9,823 bases of DNA from Acidobacteriota bacterium (GCA_003157675.1 PMKG01000154.1:147-9969), one strand, 5' to 3'. Positions 1-6,720 are shown, counted from the stretch's first letter. Numbers and translations are program-made. Notes: generated by a model not told the origin, from the letters alone.

Positions 1-291
<291 letters not shown>

Positions 292-299
292 GTGATTCG

Positions 300-305
300 A
301 TTGTA
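300..305 (-). promoter_or_regulatory. -10 box TACAAT for acnA
   Basis: On the minus strand TACAAT is followed by CG and lies only 8 nt before the acnA ATG. Transcription would be expected to start about 2 nt before the start codon, which would make a leaderless message. There is no clear TTGACA-like -35 (a weak GTTCCG lies 17 bp upstream). Inferred from spacing and similarity to the other -10 boxes in the window. Confidence 0.55.
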
Positions 306-309
306 GCCG

Positions 310-315
310 TATACT
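310..315 (+). promoter_or_regulatory. -10 box TATACT for the DUF421/P1 peptidase pair
   Basis: TATACT lies 37 nt before the GTG at 353, with a predicted start of transcription near 322 and a leader of about 31 nt containing the ribosome binding site AAGGGGA (341-347). No good -35 is seen. It stands back to back with the acnA -10 box, only 4 bp away on the other strand. Confidence 0.5.
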
Positions 316-352
316 GGGCCGCCGGAACCACTCGCCTCGAAAGGGGATACCT

Positions 353-961
353 GTGGACGCGAGCATCCTGACAAACCTGTTCCACATCGGCCCGGACGCG
401 CAGACGACGGTGAGCCTGCTCGAGAAGATCGTCCGGCCGGTGCTCGTCTACCTGTTCCTCGTCATCGGTCTTCGGCTGGCCGGCAAGCGGGAGTTGGCGC
501 AGCTCAACGCGTTCGACCTGGTCGTGCTGCTGACCATCTCGAACACGGTGCAGAACGCGATCATCGGCTCGGACAACTCGGTGCTCGGCGGAGTCGTCGG
601 CGCGACGACGCTGCTGGTCTTCAACTACCTTGTGGTCCGCTTCGTCTTCGCCCACCCGTGGGCGGAGCGATACCTCGAGGGAGACGCCGACATGTTGATA
701 CGGCACGGCAGGCTGCTCGACGATCGGCTGCGGGCCGAAGGGGTCACCATCGGAGAGCTCGAGGGCGCCGCCAGGAAGCAAGGCGTCGCCTCGCTCGAGG
801 AGGTCGAGACGGCCATCCTCGAGGCCAACGGCACCGTGACGTTCGTCCCCAAGAGACCCCGCCCCAACGAGGCGAGGCACCAGGACCTGATGACGCGGCT
901 CGACGAGATCCAACAGGAGGTGAAGGCCATCGCGGCCAAACTCGAGGCGAGACCGTCATGA
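353..961 (+). CDS. DUF421 (YetF/YcaP-type) membrane protein
   Basis: The 202-residue protein has hydrophobic segments at about residues 27-43, 53-71 and 76-99, then a soluble domain (about 100-168) and a charged, coiled-coil-like tail (about 172-200). The stretch GKRELAQLNAFDLVVLLTIS with SNTVQNAI after it is the hallmark of the DUF421 family, and the soluble part (GRLLDDRLRAEGVTIGELEG, then EANGTVTFVP) matches the conserved C-terminal YetF fold. The molecular role of the family is poorly known; Bacillus members are linked to spores and stress. The start is a GTG at 353, chosen because AAGGGGA lies 5 nt upstream and the next residues lead straight into the first membrane segment. The stop overlaps the ATG of the P1 peptidase as ATGA, so the two are probably translated together. 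Confidence 0.9.
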   Translation: MDASILTNLFHIGPDAQTTVSLLEKIVRPVLVYLFLVIGLRLAGKRELAQLNAFDLVVLLTISNTVQNAIIGSDNSVLGGVVGATTLLVFNYLVVRFVFAHPWAERYLEGDADMLIRHGRLLDDRLRAEGVTIGELEGAARKQGVASLEEVETAILEANGTVTFVPKRPRPNEARHQDLMTRLDEIQQEVKAIAAKLEARPS

Positions 962-2166
962 CCGCACGCTCACGACGCACGGCTGACGGCATACGCCTCA
1001 CGCCTGACGGCTCACGGGGCCGGCTGCTGGCGGCGACGGCGCTCGTGGCGGCATGCCTGGCGGCCGGCATGGGAGCCCAGGGAGCGAGGCCTCGGGCCCG
1101 CGACATCGGCCTCTCGCCCGGGATGTTCCCTACCGGTCCGCTGAACGCCATCACCGACGTCGGCGGCGTGCGGGTGGGACAGAAGACGCTCGTCGAGGGC
1201 GACCTCGTCCGCACCGGCGTCACCGTCGTCGTGCCGCACGAGGGCAATCTCTTCGAGGACAAGGTGGCCGGCGCCGTGTTCGTGGGCAACGCGTTCGGCA
1301 AGCTGGCCGGGTCCACGCAGGTGGCCGAGCTCGGCACCATCGAGACGCCGGTCGTGCTCACGAACACGCTGGCGGTGGGGACGGCGGTCGATGCCGTCGT
1401 CCGCTACACGCTGGCGCAGCCGGGCAACGAGCGCGTGCAGTCGGTGAACGCCGTCGTCGGCGAGACGAACGACGGCGGCCTGAACGACATTCGCGGGCTC
1501 CACGTCACGACCGGGGACGTGATCGCCGCCATCAGGAACGCCGCGGCGGGACCGGTCGACGAGGGGTCGGTCGGCGCCGGGACCGGCACCCAGTGTTACG
1601 GATGGAAGGGCGGCATCGGCACCTCGTCGCGCGTCCTGCCCGCCCGGTACGGCGGCTACACGCTCGGCGTGCTCGTGCAGACCAACTTCGGCGGCGTGCT
1701 GACCATCGACGGCGTGCCCGTCGGCAAGGCGCTGGGCCGCCATGCCTTTGCGCCGGCCCCGCCGCGCGGGGGCGCCGCCGACACGGCCGATGGGTCCTGC
1801 ATGATCGTGGTGGCCACCGACGCGCCGCTGGACGCCCGCGACTTGAAACGTCTAGCCGCGCGGGCGGTGTTCGGGCTGGCCCGCACCGGATCGTCGTACA
1901 GCAACGGCAGCGGTGATTTCGCCATTGCCTTCAGCACCGCGCCGGACCTGCGGGCGCGGGCTGGCGAGCGGGCGCCGAAGGAGCGGGCCATCCTCCCGAC
2001 CGACAGCCTGTCCGGGCTCTTCGAAGCGGCGCTGGAGGCCACCGAGGAGGCGGTCTACAACTCGCTGTTCCGTGCGACGACCGTGACGGCAGGCACACGC
2101 ACGTCGGAAGCGCTGCCGCTCGACAAGGTGCGCGCGCTGCTCGTGCAATACGGCCGGCGTGACTGA
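958..2166 (+). CDS. P1 family (DmpA/BapA-like, peptidase S58) self-cleaving aminopeptidase, exported
   Basis: The 402-residue protein has GPLNAITDVGGVRVGQKTL (60-78) and RTGVTVVVPH (85-94) near the N-terminus, QTNFGG (241-246), and DGSCMIVVATDAPLD around residues 278-292. These are the main landmarks of the DmpA family. In DmpA the chain cuts itself at Gly-Ser and the freed serine is the nucleophile; here that would be Gly279-Ser280. Family members remove N-terminal residues from short peptides, some preferring beta-amino acids or D-residues. A hydrophobic stretch at 22-40 suggests a signal peptide, preceded by an unusually long polar region encoded by heptanucleotide repeats. The ATG overlaps the stop of the DUF421 gene (ATGA). 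Length is close to DmpA (about 375) plus an export signal. Substrate cannot be told from sequence. Confidence 0.93.
   Translation: MTARSRRTADGIRLTPDGSRGRLLAATALVAACLAAGMGAQGARPRARDIGLSPGMFPTGPLNAITDVGGVRVGQKTLVEGDLVRTGVTVVVPHEGNLFEDKVAGAVFVGNAFGKLAGSTQVAELGTIETPVVLTNTLAVGTAVDAVVRYTLAQPGNERVQSVNAVVGETNDGGLNDIRGLHVTTGDVIAAIRNAAAGPVDEGSVGAGTGTQCYGWKGGIGTSSRVLPARYGGYTLGVLVQTNFGGVLTIDGVPVGKALGRHAFAPAPPRGGAADTADGSCMIVVATDAPLDARDLKRLAARAVFGLARTGSSYSNGSGDFAIAFSTAPDLRARAGERAPKERAILPTDSLSGLFEAALEATEEAVYNSLFRATTVTAGTRTSEALPLDKVRALLVQYGRRD
968..1016 (+). repeat. Heptanucleotide array, 7 units, inside the start of the P1 peptidase gene
   Basis: Seven units follow without gaps: GCTCACG, ACGCACG, GCTGACG, GCATACG, CCTCACG, CCTGACG, GCTCACG. 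Every unit has C at position 2 and ACG at positions 5-7. The array codes for about residues 4-20 of the peptidase, the polar part before the signal-peptide core. Because 7 is not a multiple of 3, the encoded peptide is not itself repetitive, so the periodicity is a property of the DNA. It resembles in kind the short tandem heptamers known from cyanobacteria. Confidence 0.8.
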
Positions 2167-2176
2167 CGTGTCCTGC

Positions 2177-3298
2177 CTACAGCTCCTGCTCGAGCTGCGT
2201 CGGCACCAGCGGCTCGCTGGGAATGGTCTGGGCCCCGTTCTCGGTGCAGATTGCATAGGTGGACGGGTACATCGACACGCTCGTATACTCGCCCTTCGCG
2301 TTCAGGATATAGAAGTTGATCTGGAAGTTCGGGTTGCCCGCTTTCGTCAGCAGCCGCTTCTCGATGGTGTTCGCCTTGATGCGCTTGAGCGCCTCCATGC
2401 CGGCGTCCTTCGGATGCATCCCGCGGCGCATGAACTCGACGATCAGGCACGAGGTGAGGTTGTAGAGATTGGCCTCGCCGCGCCCGGTCGAGCCGGCCGC
2501 GCCCACCTCGTTGTCGACGTAGAGGCCGGCGCCGAGGATCGGCGAGTCGCCGACGCGCCCCGGGATCTTCCACGCGAGGCCGGCCGTCGTGGTGACGCCG
2601 CAGATCTCCCCTTTCGGGTTGAGCCCGTCGCAGTTGATCGTGCCGTAGTAGTGCTCGGGCGAGATGCCGAACTCGCGCATGATGGCGAGGCTGATCTTCT
2701 TGACCTCGATCGCGCGGTCCTCCGGGGTCAGGTAGTGCAGCGGGTCGGTGCGGCGCTTCCACTCGAACCACGCCTTGCGCGACGCGTCGGTATTGAGGTC
2801 GGGAAGAATCTCGAAGCCCAGGCGCCGGGCGAACTCCTGCGCACCCTGACCGGTCATCAAGTGGTGGTCCGTCCGATCGGCGACGGCCCGGGCCACGAGC
2901 GACGCCGTTTTGACGCCCTCGAGGGCCGACACGCCGCCTGCGCGCTTCTTCGGCCCGTGCATGCAGCACGAGTCGAGCTGCAGCACGCCGTCGGCATTGG
3001 GCAGGGCGCCGTACCCGACCGTCATGTCGAGCGGGTCGAGCTCGTTGACGTTCACCCCGGCGATGACGGCGTCGAGCACGTCGGCTCCGGACGCGATCAT
3101 CGCGAACGCCTTCTCGACGCAGGTCTCCCTGCCGCCGTTCCGGTACTGGTTGCCGTTGGCCGAGCAGATGACGATCGGCTTGGCGCTCTTCGGCGTCATG
3201 ACCGTGGGCGCCTGGCCGAGCGCCCGGGCGGGAACGGCGGCGGCCGCCGCGACCGCCGCGCCGGCCTGGACGAACTGACGACGGTTGATCGGCTTCAT
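2177..3298 (-). CDS. Isoaspartyl peptidase / glycosylasparaginase-type Ntn-hydrolase with Tat signal
   Basis: The 373-residue protein opens with NRRQFVQAG and an alanine-rich stretch ending near residue 30, a twin-arginine export signal. The mature part carries GTINC (219-223), GVTTTAG (234-240), KIPGRVGDSPILGAG (244-258) and GAAGSTGRGE (267-276), the active-site layout of the plant-type asparaginase / aspartylglucosaminidase family. These enzymes cut themselves before a threonine that becomes the nucleophile; here Gly219-Thr220. Arg248 and Asp251 are the expected substrate-binding residues. Family members hydrolyse beta-aspartyl peptides, asparagine or the GlcNAc-Asn bond. The residue before the nucleophile is Gly, as in bacterial isoaspartyl peptidases, not the Asp of lysosomal-type glycosylasparaginases. 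No Shine-Dalgarno is visible; a TACACT box lies 8 nt before the ATG. It is convergent with the P1 peptidase, 10 bp apart. Confidence 0.92.
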   Translation of the reverse strand: MKPINRRQFVQAGAAVAAAAAVPARALGQAPTVMTPKSAKPIVICSANGNQYRNGGRETCVEKAFAMIASGADVLDAVIAGVNVNELDPLDMTVGYGALPNADGVLQLDSCCMHGPKKRAGGVSALEGVKTASLVARAVADRTDHHLMTGQGAQEFARRLGFEILPDLNTDASRKAWFEWKRRTDPLHYLTPEDRAIEVKKISLAIMREFGISPEHYYGTINCDGLNPKGEICGVTTTAGLAWKIPGRVGDSPILGAGLYVDNEVGAAGSTGRGEANLYNLTSCLIVEFMRRGMHPKDAGMEALKRIKANTIEKRLLTKAGNPNFQINFYILNAKGEYTSVSMYPSTYAICTENGAQTIPSEPLVPTQLEQEL

Positions 3299-3306
3299 GG
3301 CGGGAC

Positions 3307-3312
3307 AGTGTA
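3307..3312 (-). promoter_or_regulatory. -10 box TACACT for the isoaspartyl peptidase gene
   Basis: On the minus strand TACACT ends 8 nt before the ATG at 3298, the same geometry as TACAAT and acnA. No ribosome binding site lies between. A leaderless transcript is inferred. Its first two bases fall inside the 3311-3336 palindrome, which would occupy the -35/spacer region. Confidence 0.45.
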
Positions 3313-3336
3313 GCGCAGGGCTGAAGCCCTGCGCTA
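3311..3336. repeat. Perfect palindrome, 12-bp arms, REP-like
   Basis: TAGCGCAGGGCT (3311-3322) and AGCCCTGCGCTA (3325-3336) are exact reverse complements separated by GA. The inner 18 bases (3315-3332) recur with one change at 8993-9010, so this looks like a dispersed intergenic element. It lies between the divergent isoaspartyl peptidase and glucan phosphorylase genes and overlaps the putative promoter of the former. It could be a mobile REP-type palindrome or an operator; there is no T-run, so a simple terminator is less likely. Confidence 0.75.
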
Positions 3337-3417
3337 TCTGGTAATCCAACCGGCCGGCGGCCCTCCGCGATCTGGTGAGTCGGCCGGGGTGATTGGGCCG
3401 CGATGACTCGGCCGGGG
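3336..3417. repeat. Degenerate direct repeats in the 3299-3499 intergenic region
   Basis: ATCTGGTAA (3336-3344) recurs as ATCTGGTGA (3370-3378), each followed by a CGGCCGG block. GAGTCGGCCGGGG (3377-3389) recurs as GACTCGGCCGGGG (3405-3417). The copies are imperfect and unevenly spaced, so they may be decayed repeats. No small gene is supported in this region; the remainder holds the promoter for glgP. Confidence 0.45.
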
Positions 3418-3431
3418 CTACCACCGGGCCG

Positions 3432-3461
3432 TTGACGGATCCGCCGAACGGCAGATAGGAT
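3432..3461 (+). promoter_or_regulatory. Sigma-70-like promoter TTGACG-N18-TAGGAT for glgP
   Basis: TTGACG (3432-3437) and TAGGAT (3456-3461) are 18 bp apart. Predicted transcription start is near 3468, giving a leader of about 32 nt to the ATG at 3500. This is the only promoter in the window with a near-consensus -35 element, while its -10 is among the weakest. Confidence 0.5.
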
Positions 3462-3499
3462 TCGAGGTTGACTCCTCCGAATGCACCGAGGCCGGACAC

Positions 3500-5644
3500 A
3501 TGGAACGATATCCGGGGCTTCCCCCTTTTCCCGATCGCATCAGGCGCCTCGAAGAGCTGGCGTGCGATCTCTGGTGGAGCTGGCACTACCGCGCGCGGGA
3601 CGTCTTCAAGCGCCTCGACTATGCGCTCTGGCGGGACACGGCGCACAACCCCGTCCGGATGCTCCGCATGATCAACCGGGACCGGCTGCAGTGGGCGGCC
3701 GGGGACCGGAGCTTCCTCGCGCTGTACGACAGCGTCGTCCATGATCTCGACCTGGCCCGGACGGCGCGCGACACCTGGTGGGCGCAGCGGTACGGATCGA
3801 CGGCCAAGGGATCGCAGATCGCCTACTTCTCCGCCGAGTTCGCCCTGCATCAGTCGCTGCCGCTCTACGCGGGCGGCCTCGGCGTGCTGGCGGGCGACAC
3901 ATGCAAGGAAGCCAGCGACCTGGGCGTGCCGCTCGTCGGGATCGGGTTCATGTACCCGCAGGGGTACTTCCACCAGCACGTTTCGGCCGACGGCTGGCAG
4001 ATGGAGAGCTACGAGCGGCTCGACTGGCTCGACGCGCCGATCGAGCCGGCCGTGCGCGCCGACGGGACGCCGTGCGTCGTCGCCGTGCCGCTCGGGGATC
4101 GGACGGTGCTGGCGGCGGTCTGGGTCGTGCGGGCTGGCCGCGTGCGGCTCTTCCTGCTCGACACCGATCTTCCGGAGAACGTGCCGTGGGACCGCGAGCT
4201 GTCGGCCCGCCTGTACGGCGGCAACCAGGAGACGCGGATCCAGCAGGAGATCGTCCTCGGGCTCGGCGGCGTGCGCGCCCTGCACGCGGTCGGCGTCGAA
4301 CCGGCCGTGTGGCACCTCAACGAGGGGCACGCGGCGTTCGTGGTGCTCCAGCGCGTGCGCGACGCCGTCGAGCAGGGGGTGACGTTCGAGCAGGCGGTCG
4401 CCGACGTGCGCCGCACGACGGTGTTCACGACGCATACGCCGGTCGCGGCCGGTCACGACGCGTTTCCGTTTCAACTCGTGGAGAAGTACCTGGCTGGCGC
4501 CTGGGGCAGTCTCGGCGGCCTGCGCGACCACGTCCTGGCGCTCGGCGCCTACGACAACGGGAACGGCAACGGCCAGATGTTCAATATGACGGCGCTCGCG
4601 CTGCGGTCGGCCGGCGCGGTCAATGCCGTGAGCCAGCTCCACTGCGACGTGACACGCCGGATGTGGACGCCGATCTGGCCCGACGCCAAGCCCGGCGAAA
4701 GCCCCGTCAAGGCCATCACCAACGGCGTGCACGTCCCGACGTGGATTGCCGCCGAGCTGTCCAAGCTGTTCGAGGCCCACATCGCCCCGGACTGGCGCCA
4801 GCGGCACGACGACGAGCGGATGTGGGACGCGATCGACGCCCTCCCGGACGCCGAGCTCTGGGCGGTCCGACAGGCGCTTCGCGCGGCCCTCTTCGCCTTC
4901 GTCCGTGAGAGGGCGAGGGACCGCTGGACCGAGGAACGGGTCGGTCCCGGCCAGATCGTCGCGGCGGGAACCCTGCTCGACCCGAGCGCGCTCACCATCG
5001 GGTTCGCCCGGCGGTTCACGGCCTACAAGCGGCCGGAGTTGCTGTTCACCGATCCCGACAGGCTCGCCCGCATCCTCTCGGCGGCCCGCCAGCCGGTCCA
5101 GATCATTTACGCCGGCAAGGCCCACCCGGCCGACGACTCGGGCAAGCATCACCTCCAGCGCATTTACAAGCGCGCCATGGACCAGGGATTCGGCGGGCGG
5201 ATCGCGTTCATCGACGACTACGATCTGCACGTGGCCCACTTCATGACCCAGGGGTGCGACATCTGGCTCAACACCCCGCGCAAGCCGCTCGAGGCGAGCG
5301 GCACGAGCGGCATGAAGGCGGCCGTGAACGGCGTGCCGAACCTGAGCATCGGCGACGGCTGGTGGGCCGAGGGCTATACCGGCACCAACGGCTGGTTGAT
5401 CGACGGAAAATCGACGAGCGACGACCCGGCCGCGGTGGATGCCGCCGACGCGGACGCGCTCTATCGGCTGCTCGAACAGGACGTGGTGCCCAGCTTCTAC
5501 GACCGCGACGGAACGGGCGTGCCGCGGGCCTGGCTGCGGATCGTGCGCGAGGCCATCCGCACCGTGATGCCGCACTTCAGCGCGCGGCGCATGATGAAGC
5601 AGTACGTCGGGTCGATGTACGGGTTGAAGTCCGACCCGGAATGA
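3500..5644 (+). CDS. glgP: Alpha-glucan (glycogen/maltodextrin) phosphorylase, GT35
   Basis: The enzyme cuts alpha-1,4-glucans with phosphate, releasing glucose-1-phosphate, using pyridoxal phosphate. The 714-residue protein begins with a DUF3417-like N-terminal part (LWWSWHYRARDVFKRLD, about 24-40), then SAEFALHQSLPLYAGGLGVL (111-130), WHLNEGHAAF (271-280), THTPVAAGHD (311-320), RFTAYKR (505-511) and EASGTSGMKAAVNG, whose Lys606 is the expected PLP-binding lysine. GDGWWAEGY follows. These belong to the shorter 'alpha-glucan family phosphorylase' branch, distinct from the E. coli GlgP/MalP branch of about 800 residues. The ATG at 3500 is preceded only by a weak GAGG (3488-3491). Downstream, the zinc-ribbon gene begins 13 bp after the stop. 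Cytoplasmic; no other glycogen gene lies in the window. Confidence 0.95.
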   Translation: MERYPGLPPFPDRIRRLEELACDLWWSWHYRARDVFKRLDYALWRDTAHNPVRMLRMINRDRLQWAAGDRSFLALYDSVVHDLDLARTARDTWWAQRYGSTAKGSQIAYFSAEFALHQSLPLYAGGLGVLAGDTCKEASDLGVPLVGIGFMYPQGYFHQHVSADGWQMESYERLDWLDAPIEPAVRADGTPCVVAVPLGDRTVLAAVWVVRAGRVRLFLLDTDLPENVPWDRELSARLYGGNQETRIQQEIVLGLGGVRALHAVGVEPAVWHLNEGHAAFVVLQRVRDAVEQGVTFEQAVADVRRTTVFTTHTPVAAGHDAFPFQLVEKYLAGAWGSLGGLRDHVLALGAYDNGNGNGQMFNMTALALRSAGAVNAVSQLHCDVTRRMWTPIWPDAKPGESPVKAITNGVHVPTWIAAELSKLFEAHIAPDWRQRHDDERMWDAIDALPDAELWAVRQALRAALFAFVRERARDRWTEERVGPGQIVAAGTLLDPSALTIGFARRFTAYKRPELLFTDPDRLARILSAARQPVQIIYAGKAHPADDSGKHHLQRIYKRAMDQGFGGRIAFIDDYDLHVAHFMTQGCDIWLNTPRKPLEASGTSGMKAAVNGVPNLSIGDGWWAEGYTGTNGWLIDGKSTSDDPAAVDAADADALYRLLEQDVVPSFYDRDGTGVPRAWLRIVREAIRTVMPHFSARRMMKQYVGSMYGLKSDPE

Positions 5645-5650
5645 TAGAAT
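5645..5650 (+). promoter_or_regulatory. -10 box TAGAAT for the zinc-ribbon gene
   Basis: TAGAAT begins directly after the glgP stop codon and ends 7 nt before the ATG at 5658. A TTGAAG (5624-5629) lies 15 bp upstream. No usable Shine-Dalgarno is seen, as GGGG directly touches the ATG. Either a leaderless start or coupling to glgP is possible. Confidence 0.4.
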
Positions 5651-5657
5651 TCCGGGG

Positions 5658-6116
5658 ATGCCTCGAAAGTCGGTCGCCAAGTCGCGGTGCGTCCTGTGCG
5701 GCGCCAAGGACGTCTCCGAGCCTCGCGGGGAGGAGCGGTACTGCCGCGACTGCTGGGACAAGAAGATCGCCGTCGAAGAGATCGTCGCGCGCGAATTCGC
5801 GCTCAAGCGCTACATCCGAGCGCACAGCGCCGAGAAGTACCTCGTTTATCACTCCACCATCAAGCGCCCCTGCGGGCAGCTGATCGTCATCGATGACGGC
5901 TACGACCTGTTCCTGACGATTACGCTCTACCCCAACTTCACCTGGGACGACCCGGCCTACCATCTCGACGGCGACCCGGAGGGCCGGACGTTCGCCGAGA
6001 TTCTCGTGGACGTGGTGGCCACCGAAGTCATCGAACCCTGGGGGGGCGGCAAGTGGCACCTCGAGATCTTCCGCGCCGCTGCCGCCGAACCGGAGGACTG
6101 GAACGGGGAGATGTAA
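5658..6116 (+). CDS. Small zinc-ribbon protein of unknown function
   Basis: The 152-residue protein starts with a basic stretch and two CxxC pairs, Cys11/Cys14 and Cys29/Cys32, spaced by 14 residues, as in a zinc ribbon. A helical, charged stretch follows (about 36-62), then an alpha/beta-looking part with GQLIVIDDGYDLFLTITLYP (73-92) and a WGGGKWHLEIF motif (128-138). I do not recognise a named family. There is no signal peptide or membrane segment, so it is probably cytoplasmic. It begins 13 bp after glgP on the same strand and may be co-transcribed, though a -10-like box lies in the gap. A link to glucan metabolism would rest only on position. The frame is well supported by consistent third-position GC bias and by clean gene boundaries on both sides. 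Confidence 0.8.
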   Translation: MPRKSVAKSRCVLCGAKDVSEPRGEERYCRDCWDKKIAVEEIVAREFALKRYIRAHSAEKYLVYHSTIKRPCGQLIVIDDGYDLFLTITLYPNFTWDDPAYHLDGDPEGRTFAEILVDVVATEVIEPWGGGKWHLEIFRAAAAEPEDWNGEM

Positions 6117-6121
6117 CGCTC

Positions 6122-6127
6122 TATAAT
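6122..6127 (+). promoter_or_regulatory. -10 box TATAAT for the small secreted protein gene
   Basis: A perfect TATAAT followed by CG lies 5 bp after the zinc-ribbon stop codon. Predicted start of transcription is near 6134, leaving a leader of about 53 nt. No good -35 is visible (TGGAAC at 6099-6104 matches TTGACA at three positions). Confidence 0.6.
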
Positions 6128-6137
6128 CGAGCCGACC

Positions 6138-6156
6138 CGGAGGTGGAGTGCCTCCG
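6138..6156 (+). other. Hairpin in the leader of the small secreted protein gene
   Basis: CGGAGG (6138-6143) and CCTCCG (6151-6156) can pair over a 7-nt loop. It would sit at the very 5' end of the predicted transcript. The left arm is itself SD-like and lies before a GTG at 6148, so the hairpin would hide that alternative start and leave the true site at 6175-6182 free. It might instead protect the 5' end of the mRNA. Confidence 0.45.
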
Positions 6157-6186
6157 AGCCCAGTCACAAGCCCCCTGGAGGATTCC

Positions 6187-6627
6187 ATGTTCCGCCTTAA
6201 TCGCGCTTTCCTGGCGCTCACGCTCGTCCTGGTTCTCGTCGGCGGTGTTTCGGCCGCCTTCGCGCAGGAACCGGCCTCCCAGCCGAACAAGCCCGTGTGG
6301 ATCAACCCGATCCGCGGCACGGCCGAGATCCAGTACCTGAAACCCGTCATCAAGGTCGAGAAGGACGGCACGATCGTGACGACGTTCCAGCTCAAGAACA
6401 TGTCGACCGGCCCGATCGCCCGCCTGACGATCGAGGAATTCTGGTGGGACAAGAACAACAACCCGGTGAGCGGCGACAAGCAGTTCCTGCACAAACCGCT
6501 GATGCCGGGCGAGATCGGGACCATCGTCCTGCACACGCCGAAGAACCCGAACATGAGCCGCAACAGCTACAAGTTCTCCCACCAGAACGGCGACATCAAG
6601 CCGAAGGTGGTGACGAAGTTCGAATAG
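6187..6627 (+). CDS. Small secreted beta-sandwich-like protein, unknown function
   Basis: The 146-residue protein has a classic signal peptide: MFRLNR, a hydrophobic core (about 8-20) and an AFAQ cleavage region near residue 27. The mature part (about 28-146) alternates polar and hydrophobic residues, with TIVTTFQLKNMSTGPIARLT and WWDKNNNPVSGD, then LMPGEIGTIVLHTP. This pattern (chain, 'N-x-S' turn, aromatic-Asp turn, 'PGE' strand) resembles FxLYD or similar Ig-like domains that sit on the cell surface or in the periplasm. That resemblance is by eye only. The ATG at 6187 was chosen over a GTG at 6148 because CTGGAGGA (6175-6182) is well placed and the signal peptide then begins correctly. It has its own TATAAT box and is followed by a strong hairpin, so it is probably a single-gene unit. 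Confidence 0.85.
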   Translation: MFRLNRAFLALTLVLVLVGGVSAAFAQEPASQPNKPVWINPIRGTAEIQYLKPVIKVEKDGTIVTTFQLKNMSTGPIARLTIEEFWWDKNNNPVSGDKQFLHKPLMPGEIGTIVLHTPKNPNMSRNSYKFSHQNGDIKPKVVTKFE

Positions 6628-6656
6628 CGGAGAGTTGACCGGCGGGAACGATCAAG

Positions 6657-6715
6657 AAAGCGAATGGGCCACCGACGGCGCCCCCCGCGGGCGCCATCGG
6701 TGGCCCGTTCGCTTT
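6657..6715. terminator. Long bidirectional hairpin between convergent genes
   Basis: Arms 6657-6682 and 6690-6715 pair over 26 positions with one mismatch (C6676/A6696) and one G-U pair, around a 7-nt loop. It lies between the end of the small secreted protein gene and the end of the VWFA-like gene. The flank is TTT on the plus side and CTTTCTT on the minus side, so it may stop transcription from both directions, though the T-runs are short. The stem is much longer than that of most intrinsic terminators. Confidence 0.75.
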
Positions 6716-6720
6716 GTACA

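Noticed and set aside
658..957. Extending the P1 peptidase 100 codons upstream to 658
   Set aside because: That part lies inside the DUF421 gene in another frame and translates to Arg-rich sequence. The ATG at 958 with the ATGA overlap is the better start.
968..1016. The heptamer array as a CRISPR array or phage attachment site
   Set aside because: There are no spacers and no unique sequence between units, and no cas, integrase or phage gene lies nearby.
2180..2197. A hairpin CAGCTC/GAGCTG between the two convergent peptidase genes as a possible terminator
   Set aside because: Only 6 bp, no T-run, and it lies inside the last codons of the isoaspartyl peptidase gene.
3299..5806. A very long minus-strand reading frame continuing upstream of the isoaspartyl peptidase gene through the whole of glgP (about 1209 codons in all)
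   Set aside because: It is the antisense of a well-conserved phosphorylase; its translation is rich in Arg, His and Val with no recognisable motif. The real gene starts at 3298 with a Tat signal.
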